A DNA stretch of 64,000 nt from assembly GCA_032622095.1 (NCBI GenBank), contig CP136063.1, positions 274,715,426 to 274,779,425 on the forward strand, written 5' to 3'. The notes beneath the pieces are model-generated. The model did no database searches. It was not told where the DNA came from and saw nothing but the letters and a program-made list of their open reading frames with translations. Below, one piece after another: positions 55,966-64,000 of this stretch; position 1 is the stretch's first letter; each line of letters opens with the position of its first letter. The translations under genes and the position numbers were made by a program. The stretch is from Siphonodentalium dalli (Eukaryota > Mollusca > Scaphopoda > Gadilida > Siphonodentaliidae).

Positions 55966-57543
55966 GGGAATGCATTGACACAGGGTTTTCGGAACTGTTC
56001 AGGAAGCTCCATTCATGTAAGGGTTAAATGGTTAAATCACTTCAAATTTAACACACATGTATCTCACACTAGTTGTTCCTCCAGTTTCATCGGAGATTAC
56101 TAACAAATGTATAACACAGAAAGTTCGATGAAATTCATGGTGTTTATACCAGGAAGAGAGACCATTTCTTTGAACTCTTCAGTTCCAAGATTGACAAGAT
56201 TTATTCAGTCATTTTTGGAGACAAGTCATTCCATTAGAAACTAACTAGTTTCTTAAATGGGCTAAACATCAACTAGAAAAAAGTAGATAATGCCATGAAA
56301 CTCCACTATGGCTACGCATATAGGAATTCTACTACACAGTTCGATAATATCATGGCCACTTTTTTATGTTCTGACCGGGAAGTTTATAACATTAAGCAAG
56401 AAATTCAATTAGTTGAGGAAAAACACCCACTGTCCTGAGTGGTATTGATAAGCTATTGTAGTCTGGTCGATAAAAGGTTTTACCTAGAAAATATTTAGAC
56501 TAAGTCGGTTTGTATATCATTTTGAAGAGGAATATATCTTCTATAACATATCCAAAATCCGCTAAAATCCGTTTTGAGCATTTTTTGTAATTCAAGATGG
56601 CGTCCAAGATGGCTGGCATTTTCCTATAAGTCAGCTTGATGCAATGATAGTAAGAATATCTTTTCAAATGTATACACATGTGTACATTTTTGTGAACCTA
56701 AGACAAAGCGCCACCTTTATGTGCCAAAATTGGAACTTCCCGTCCTAGATGGCCGCCAAAATGGCGAACGGAAGTGGAATTTTACATTTTTTTTACTAAT
56801 ATCTTTAAGATAAGTTTCTGTGGTTTGGAACTGTTTAAGAAATGTAACATTAGTTTGTATTTAGCATGTTAACTGAACATTGGAGCAGTGAAATAAGCTG
56901 TCCTTGGGGGTCCACACCTCTTCTGATCACTCAACAATTCGATTTTACAAAACATTTCACAAAAGATCCCCAAGATTCTAATCATTTTCATCAAGAAGTG
57001 GGAAGAACTGTGCAATGTAAAAGTGATCCATTCTATATCTTATTAATATTCGAACTCAGTCTTCCGGTTATGGCGTAAACACAGGAAAATGTAAATTATC
57101 TTCGCTGTCAAATGTCGTAAATATCAAATATTGAAAACAATTGTTTACATCTATATGGAATTCAAATTCGAGATTGTCGGAGAACGTGTGTTCAGTTCAA
57201 GTATAAGTTTATAGTGTCATTATGTGCAATCGACATAGGATAGTTTGTTTTTGAAAATAACTTCAAGGTATGTTTCCCGTTTTCGATGGCTCAAGTGAAC
57301 AGTGTTGATCTGCAACGTAACCAATTCCCGAGACCCTCGGTGACCAACACGTTCGTGAGCGATTTGCACTTAGTGGCATCTGCCTACGCACAGTCTGTTT
57401 GTCTTGTAGGACTAACGGTACTTTACACGCGGCGACTTGTGTGAGAAACTCCCACACTGAAGGTGATAATCGATTGATTGTGACAGCTAATGTGACCGAC
57501 CTATCGGATTAACCGGCTCGATTGTTAACATTTATAATACAAA
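55966..57543. other. No gene; flank of the L1-type element
   Basis: AT-rich sequence. It includes AAGATGGCGTCCAAGATGGC (56597) and AGATGGCCGCCAAAATGGCG (56749), CpG-poor phrases that look like dispersed-repeat text. The last few hundred bases before 57544 probably include the 5' UTR of the LINE that follows. Confidence 0.45.
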
Positions 57544-58416
57544 ATGTCGGACAGCAACATGGCAGAGCAGCTGGATTTAGATGAGGGAAAATCGAAAAGT
57601 GAGCGTAAACGCCAGCGCCAGGGTCTGATACATCAGAACCAGCAGATTCCATTCTAGCGGATATAATGCAGAAGCTGTCTGAACTACCTACGCGAGAAGA
57701 GATGGAGACTCTTATTTAAAACGACATAAAGTCGCAGGTAGAGACATTAAAGGCAGACATGATGAAGGATGTGACTGAAACCCTTGAATTTTATAATAAA
57801 AAAAAAGGAATCGACGAAATAATAGAAAAGTGAGAAGAGGAGAATAGTTTGTTAAGAGAGGAAGTTGAGCACTACCGCGCGGAAAATGTTAGAATGATGG
57901 CAGAGATAGATAAACTGAAAACCAAAGCGAATAAAAGTTAGCAATACTCAAGGAAGGCGAACATTCGGATTGTGGGAATGGAAGAGGTTGATGGAGAAAA
58001 TTTGAGAAAAACGATTTGCATCAGTGTAACTGAAAGCCAAAATAAATTCAATTAGTTGAAAGGTATATTCAGCGGCACACAGACTGCCATTAAAACGCCA
58101 AAATGAGTCACAACCAATAATTGTGAAGTTTGCATGGACAGAAACACGAAATCAAGTTTTCGAACAGAGGAAGTATTTGAAATACGTGGCAGAAAATGGA
58201 TCCAAGAAGGCACTGATAATTCGAGACGACGTGACAAAGGAACATTTAGAACTGATGAACAGACTGTTCGTCAACAAGGAAGTTGACTTTGCATACGACA
58301 TAAATGGGTTCATTTGGGAAAAAATAGTACCAAGAAGCAGAGTTAAATTTGACATCACGGAATCAATTGATTCCACTATCAGAAGGCATTTGGTTAACAA
58401 TAATGCCAGGACATAA
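57544..58416 (+). pseudogene. LINE ORF1, multiple stops
   Basis: Starts ATGTCGGACAGC (MSDSNMAEQLDLDEG). Although broken by indels and stops (for example TAA at about 57717), order is clear. An acidic/basic N-terminus is followed by a coiled-coil stretch (ENSLLREEVEHYRAENVRMM) and NIRIVGMEEVDGEN, the first strand of an RRM-like domain. The last frame, 58123-58416, is the C-terminal domain with RKYLKYVAENGSKKALIIRD and PRSRVKFDITESIDSTIRRH. L1-type ORF1p is an RNA-binding trimer needed for retrotransposition. Confidence 0.82.
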
Positions 58417-59105
58417 ACCTTGTTGTAAATAATTCACCCTTTAATATATGGATGCTGGAGCCAGCTCATACCGTACATATTTTTACTGAATGTTTGCATG
58501 CATGAGGTTACTAGCATGTTGTTTATTATATGTAACAATGATGTAATGTATATTGCCATCATTGCTTCTTTAGTACAGTAACAATATAGCTCAAACATAT
58601 GAGTATACTTCTGTCACAAAACGTCCAGTGTTACTGAAAACCAATCATGATAAACATCACCGTGTTTGAGATGGTTCCTCTAGCATTCCATATTTGATAA
58701 AAAAACTTATATATTACACTTATCGTATAATTGTGCCATTTTGAATCGTATATATCACTTTCGTGACTGGAGCTTCCTGTGTAGTAACGTTGGACTAGCG
58801 CGGCTACCGCCACGAAGGAGATACTATATATTCCATTATAATAGGTGCACTCACATTTAATCCTAGATCGGTGCTACATTCAACTCGTCAAATTATATTG
58901 ATTTGATTATTTGTTTTTCTCCGTATTAGAGGCCCACTTAGTTTTCGAGTCAGCGATTTTTTTATAGTACCGCGATTTTCGATTTTAATGACAATAATCG
59001 GAATAAAATATGATTATACAAGACCCCAACTGTCTTAAACATTATCTACCACGTATCCGGGCCTAATTCAGGGGACTCCCCCATCCCATATTGAGGGCCC
59101 ATTGT
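58417..59105. other. Inter-ORF sequence, left part
   Basis: AT-rich with no gene. At about 58762 it contains TGACTGGAGCTTCCTG, a phrase also found at 51513 and, inverted, at about 56000. This suggests a small dispersed repeat. Confidence 0.45.
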
Positions 59106-60420
59106 TTCCTAAGTTTGTTGGGATTGAGAGAGACTCAGTGGTGTTTTTGCGGAAGCGACGGGCGAGATGGGAACAGCGAGCGAAGCGTGAACAGCGGCGA
59201 ACCGTGAGTAGCGGGTGATGCAGTGCCAGCGGGAGATGCAAGAGCAGCGGGTGATACAGGAGCAGCGGGTGATACCGGAGCAGCGGGTGATACCGAAGTA
59301 GCGGGTGATACAAGCAGCGGGTGATACAAGCAGCGGGTGATACAAGCAGCGGGTGATACAAGCAGCGGGTGATACAAGCAGCGGGTGATACAAGCAGCGG
59401 GTGATACAAGCAGCGGGTGATACAAGCAGCGGGTGATACAAGCAGCGGGTGATACAAGCAGCTGGTGATACAAGCAGCTGGTGATACAAGCAGCGGTTAT
59501 GCAGGAGCAGCGGATGCAGAGCTCGATGGGAGGCGGCTCGAGCAGCAAAGCTGGTGGTGTGACGGCCCAGACTTCGGATAGCATGGATCGCAGAGCTCGA
59601 CGTGATGCGGCACGAGCAGCAGATGCCGGATAATGTGCGTCCAGACAGAACCAGCGTGTGACGCGTTGGCGGCGTGGGTGACCGGAGCAGCGGCTGAAGC
59701 CTGAGCGACGACTCGAAGGTGAAGCAGGTTAAAAACAGAAACAGCGGGGGGGCAAGGGGTGAAGCAAAAACAAAACAAAACAATGTGGCGGCGGGAGTGG
59801 TGTGAGCGGTGGGTGGGTGAGGGACAGCGGTTGGGGCCTTGACGGCGGTGACGGATAGGCGGCGGGAGAGGTGGAAGCGGCGACTGAGGAGGACGCGGTG
59901 GTGAAGCAGAAACAACAAGCGGCGCAGAAACTGAGGGGTAGCAACCGCGGCGGATGAAGCATCGCCGGGGGGAGAGCGGAAGCGGAGGGGAGGAGGGGGC
60001 GGCAGGAGAGAGGCACCAGTCGCGATGGGGTAGCACCAGCGGGGGTGAAGAGCCACGAACCGAGAAGAGATGGCCGATGCGATGAGTACCACGGGGAAAC
60101 GAGGGGAGTTATGAACGCCGCGCGTGGCGGCGAGCCACCAGCGACAAGAATGGGACACGCGACCGTGCGCGGCCGCCGGGGGAAGGACGACCGATAGAAC
60201 CGATGGCATGGCCACCGTAGGGGGGAGGGCGGGGAAAATTTTACGTCCTCGCTCTGTGGACAAAAGTATGGAATGGACGGAAATGACAATATTTTCTGCG
60301 CATGCTCGGAGCGGATAACTCTATTTGGCATGAGTGACCTTAGTTGTCAGTGATGTTGTAGCTCTCGGAAGTCACACTCCGGTGTTCTACGCTTATTGGA
60401 GCCCACGCGACTTGCCGCTT
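59106..60420. other. GC-rich, purine-skewed island
   Basis: A sharp change to G+C-rich, CpG-rich sequence on an AT-rich background. The plus strand is G/A-rich (GCGGCGGGAGAGGTGGAAGCGG and similar). A CATGCTCGG...TGCGCATGC-type NRF1-like site is at about 60297. Because the minus strand is pyrimidine-rich it lacks stops in all frames, which yields overlapping 129-384 codon frames that I do not accept as genes. It could be a CpG-island promoter or a GC-rich repeat. Confidence 0.6.
59213..59500. repeat. 16/18-bp minisatellite
   Basis: The left part has 18-bp units (GCGGGTGATACAGGAGCA); from about 59301 the unit contracts to 16 bp (GCGGGTGATACAAGCA) and repeats about ten times with little variation. 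It ends in GCTGGTGATACAAGCA variants. The plus strand of the 18-bp part reads a QRVIQE hexapeptide. Confidence 0.95.
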
Positions 60421-60448
60421 AATTGAAGACGTTGAGCTTGTATAAATT

Positions 60449-60472
60449 GCCACAAGGGTGATTCCTTGTGGC
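60449..60472. other. Perfect 9-bp stem-loop
   Basis: GCCACAAGG, GTGATT loop, CCTTGTGGC, followed by TTCTTAAATT. It sits just outside the GC-rich island, and no gene it could serve is recognised. Confidence 0.7.
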
Positions 60473-61282
60473 TTCTTAAATTAATATAATTAATCAACAC
60501 GTTGAGAGTCTGTGACTCAGAAAATGCTCATGAAACAGTAAAAATTAACTAAAGTTATCTGATACAAAAGTCTACAGTCATGCTCGGAACGATGTGCGAT
60601 GCTTCGACGGTGCAATGTCGATGTTCTTGTTCTGGGCTTTTTCGAACCGGGTACTTCAGCACATCTGTGTTTTATATCATTTTGTACCCAAAGGGATGCA
60701 AGTCATAATTTATGAATATTATATCATTTTGTGACTCGAGAATTGAGTGGGTCTTTGAACAATGGACTATGTCCGGAGAGGTAACTCTAAAATGATCTTA
60801 ACACAAGATAGACAACTCTAAAATGATATAGTTGCCCACTGAAATATTGTACCATTTTGGTGTCTCATTTGGTGATGTGCACGGTGTTCCAAGAGTATAT
60901 CTATTTAGCATACTGATAAATTATAACACAATCCGTATGTTAGTTCGACTGGATTTTATATGCTCTGTTATCTGTCATCTGATAACTTGATATAGTTTGC
61001 ATTTTAACGATATACGTGTATTATCAAATACCCGTATAGCAGCCAACACTTAGAATGTGTAAACTGCACCATATATCATAATCTACCATTTTTTGGACGA
61101 CATTGACAACTGCGATCCATTGAAAGAATCTGTCACGATTGTGACTGGAATATTAATTAAATTTAATCCCCCCACCTCCACCCCCACCCCCACCACCATC
61201 AGTACGAACAGTTTTATTTCACAAAAATCATGCGTTTTAGTATTTGTTGCACATTCTTCGGGTAGAATTATATTCATTCATC
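60473..61282. other. Inter-ORF sequence, right part
   Basis: AT-rich. ATATCATTTTG words recur (60677, 60720, and TGATATAG at 60817). A pyrimidine run CCCCCCACCTCCACCCCCAC lies at about 61170-61190. No gene. Confidence 0.45.
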
Positions 61283-61288
61283 ATTAAT

Positions 61289-61860
61289 ATGGTAAATATT
61301 ATGTCCATGAATTGTAGAGTCCTTGGTGACCCGACGAAACTCAGATACGTGTTTAATTATATTAGAGAAAAGAAATTTGGAATCTACTGGTTACAAGATG
61401 TTCATTTTTTAAAATATCAAGAACAAAGCATCCGAGCAGAATGGGGATATGAGATCGCATTTAGTTCGTATAACACTCATTAAGAGGATTGGCAATTCTA
61501 ATAAACAATAATTTTAGTTTTAAATTGATGGATACAAAGACTGACCAGGCAGGAAACTTAGTCTTAATCCGAGCAGAAGTTGAAAATAAAAATAATGACA
61601 TTTGTTAACATATATGGCCCAAATGATGATGACCCTCTCTTTTACCAAAATATTCGCAAAACCATTGAAGAAATATCTGAATGTAGTATAGTAATATGCG
61701 GAGACTTTAATTTAATTCTAGACCCTGATATCGACATGCTTAATTTCGTTTATATAAATAAAAAAGCAAGAGACGAAGTACTTGATATGATAGACCACGT
61801 TGACTTAGTTGGTGTGTGGAGAGTTACCAACCCTGATACTCGATGATACACTTGGCGCCG
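61289..61860 (+). pseudogene. LINE ORF2 endonuclease
   Basis: Starts MVNIMSMNCRVLGD (catalytic Asn). YWLQDVHFLK carries the position of the catalytic Glu, here Asp (QDVH), as in some L1-like variants (QDTH). After a frame break (about 61484-61580), MTFVNIYGPND and IVICGDFNLILDP (catalytic Asp/Asn) follow. The frame ends VTNPDTR at a TGA inside the WRVxNPxxRxYTW block, and the YTWRR continuation is in frame after the stop. Confidence 0.85.
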
Positions 61861-62810
61861 AACAAATCCATCAAAACACGCCCGTTGAGACTTCCTAAGA
61901 CTTCCGTTTATAAGACCTAATACACATGGTGTAAAATTGTGACATCCAGTCAGGATATAAAACAGACCATTCAGTGACATCGATAACATTTAAATTCCAC
62001 AATTTCGAAAAGGGAAGGGGTTTTCGAAAGTTAAATAATTCACTGAAGAATAACGATTCTGTGCAACTAGTCAATATACGATAACAAAGGTAGTAAGACA
62101 ATATTCAAAATTTTATATAAAACAGGAAATAGATCCCGACAAAATAGTGTTTAACATCAATGCTCAATTGTTTTTCGACATTATATTAATGGAGATACGG
62201 GGTGCATCCATTCCTTTTTGCTCTCATTTATCAAAACTTCATAAAAATGTGGAAGCTGAATTGATTGCGCAAATATACCATCTTGAAAGTCTTACAACAC
62301 TAGCTGAGAATGAAATGTTTAAAATTGAAAAATTAAAACATGAATTGGAAAAACTGAGAGAAGATAACTAAAAGGTATATTTGTTAGACCGCAGGCTAGA
62401 TGGTTAGGCGACGCCGAAAAGCCATCAAAATACTGTTTATATCTAGAAATGCGCTATTATACATCCAAAATAATCCCAAAACTAGAGCGTGGTAATGGTG
62501 AGCAAAGTGAAATCCTAAAAGAGACATCACAATTTTATAAAACCTTATACAAAAACCAAAATACGGAGACAGAACCTCTCAATCTTAATTCCTTCACGAA
62601 TAATGTATGCGAGACTAATGATATTGATATAAAGAAGCTCACGCCTGACACGGACCGTCTTTTAGAAGGAAATGTTACATAACTGGGAACGACGTAGGAA
62701 TCTACCTGGTTAGGTCTCTTAATTGTGGCATACAAACGGGAACATTATCGACCACACAAAGACAGGGCGTTATTACACTCTTACCAAAGGAAAATAATCC
62801 TAGGCAGTCT
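61861..62810 (+). pseudogene. LINE ORF2 linker region, decayed
   Basis: Short frames 62147-62371 (with ETLRGASI-like helical text and KLKHELEKLREDN) and 62449-62682 (MRYYTSKIIPKLERGNGEQS, FYKTLYKNQNTETEP) match the helical linker that precedes the RT in L1-like ORF2. Several stops intervene. Confidence 0.7.
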
Positions 62811-63793
62811 TTGAAAAACTGGAGGCTAATTTCCCTACTAAATGTTACTTACAAAATACTTACCGGTGTACTATCGGAACTATCAAAGAAAGTTCTCCCA
62901 CATCTAATACATAGTGATCAAACTGGCTTTATCGCCGGAAGATATATAGGTGAAAATATAAGACTAGGTATGGATATGATGCTTTTAACTAAACAAAGCA
63001 AAATGCCCGGCCTGTTACTAATGATTGATTTTTAAAAATCTTTTGACTCAATTTCTTGGAAATTCATATTTGAGGTGTTGAAGTATTTTAGATTCAGCGA
63101 GATTTTTATTGAATACATTAAAACTTTATACAACGACACATCGTCGTGCATAAATATGAATGGACAGATATCGAATTTCTTCAGTTTGCAATGTGGTTGT
63201 AGGCAAGGCGATCCCATATTCCAGTATATTTTTTTATTATGCGCAGAAATTCTGGGAATCATGGTGCGGAACTCGAAGGGAATAACGGGAATCAATGTAG
63301 GGGTCAAAATATAAGAATGTCGCAATATGCCGACGATGCCTCTCTGTTCCTCGATGGGTCACCAAAGTCTCTGGAATCAGCGATGAATGTACCCGACAAA
63401 TTCAAGCATAATTCAGGATTAAAGATTAATTACAATAAGACACAGGCAGTGTGGATTGGTACAAAATCAGACTGCACAGAAACAATATGTGACCGCTGGA
63501 AACTTAACTGGAACCCAGAAACATTAACAATTTTAGGAATTGATTTTCACCATGATATTAATCGTATGGTTGAGATTAACTTTTCCTAATGCATTAACCA
63601 ATTGAAAAACGCATTAGCGGCATGGAATAGACGTCTTCCCAGTGTACTTGGTAGAATCACTGTTGTTAAATCACTAGCAATTTCAAAACTGGTTTATCTC
63701 TTCCAAACACTACCAAATCCATCAGATGAATTTATTAATAAACTGAATCAAATGCTAATGGTTTCATTTGGAAAAATAGTCCAGACAGAATAA
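62811..63793 (+). pseudogene. LINE reverse transcriptase
   Basis: In order: KNWRLISLLNVTYKIL, SDQTGFIAGRYIGENIR, LLLMIDF (catalytic Asp; the following KAFDS is split by a TAA at about 63034), CGCRQGDPIFQYIFLLCAEI, then in a shifted frame MSQYADDASLFLDG (YADD) and SGLKINYNKTQAVWIG. LNWNPETLTILGIDF and a last frame with AWNRRLPSVLGRITVVKSLA and KLVYLFQTLPNP follow. This is the typical L1/Tx1 palm-to-thumb layout with at least three disruptions. Confidence 0.9.
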
Positions 63794-64000
63794 CCAGAAA
63801 ACAGATTACCCAAGAATTTGCGGGAGGCGGATGTAAAATGGTTGAAATATCCACATTTATCAAATTTTTGAAGGTTTCATGGGTAAAGCGAGCAATCACA
63901 AAGAAGGCAGCATGGGTCACCGTTTTTGGAACAATCTAATCCCCTTTTTGAGACTTTTGGTACCTCATGATACCAAATATATTTAAAAAAACAAGCGAAG
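63794..64000 (+). pseudogene. LINE ORF2 post-RT region, cut by window end
   Basis: After a TAA, the frame goes on with RKQITQEFAGGGCKMVEIST and FLKVSWVKRA, matching the G.G..... D...F..ALKA.W..R stretch that follows the RT in L1-like elements. The element continues beyond the window. Confidence 0.75.

Larger units (their letters stand above)
57544..64000 (+). mobile_element. L1/Tx1-type LINE, interrupted, running off the window
   Basis: ORF1 (57544-58416) with coiled coil and L1-type C-terminal domain, then ORF2 with an L1-type endonuclease (from 61289) and RT with a YADD box up to the window end. Normally the two ORFs are nearly adjacent; here 2.87 kb separates them, so foreign sequence has entered. 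Many stops and frameshifts make the element inactive. Confidence 0.8.

Noticed and set aside
59301-59480. Regular short repeats as a CRISPR array
   Set aside because: Perfect head-to-tail 16-bp units with no spacers, in a eukaryotic context: a minisatellite.
59068-60331. Overlapping minus-strand ORFs of 129-384 codons, Pro/Ser/Arg-rich
   Set aside because: Open in all three frames because the strand is pyrimidine-rich and short of stop codons. No domain; part is the translated minisatellite.
60449-60472. GC stem-loop followed by T-rich sequence as an intrinsic terminator or histone-type 3' stem-loop
   Set aside because: The window is eukaryotic, there is no histone gene, and the loop and flanks do not match the histone consensus.

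Overview
The window looks like nuclear DNA from a marine invertebrate animal, most likely a mollusc. It is AT-rich. It has spliceosomal exon borders, several kinds of retrotransposon, many short tandem arrays, and intron-type repeats of a style common in bivalve and gastropod genomes. The phylum is an inference; no species-diagnostic gene is present. Almost all coding signal belongs to transposable elements, and nearly all of those are broken. A few translated starts discussed here are non-ATG, and this is noted where it matters.

Layout. 1-2512: satellite of about 436 bp in five and a half copies, ending in an inverted fragment. 2515-6112: two diverged copies of a ~2.2 kb non-coding block. 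6297-6716: a small ORF with a ZAD-like four-cysteine domain. 7812-8012: a 31-32 bp array. 8102-10940: a minus-strand non-LTR element whose reverse transcriptase has been deleted. 10940-20952: Ty3/Gypsy copy A (plus strand, 5' end missing), carrying two insertions (13733-14750 and about 17029-18350). 22424-32748: two exons of what looks like a real host gene, a signal-peptide exon and an extracellular-plus-membrane exon in matching phase, separated by a 9.8 kb intron full of unrelated tandem arrays and a LINE fragment. 33955-38020: further tandem arrays and palindromic repeats. 38733-39649: a terminal-inverted-repeat DNA element. 41940-51141: Ty3/Gypsy copy B, minus strand, complete, with two nearly identical LTRs, a 4-bp target duplication, primer-binding site and polypurine tract. 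51590-51875: a foldback repeat. 51935-55965: a 5'-truncated minus-strand LINE split by a hAT-like element. 57544-64000: a plus-strand L1/Tx1-type LINE (ORF1, then ORF2 running off the window), with about 2.9 kb of extra DNA between its ORFs, including a GC-rich, purine-skewed island with a 16/18-bp minisatellite.

The two Gypsy copies are the most informative pair. Comparing them reveals the insertions in A and the frameshifts in each, and exposes a 2.4 kb post-pol region with conserved open frames on both strands. It also shows an LTR U3 that has diverged far more than the coding region, and a textbook quasipalindrome-type mutation in B's integrase.
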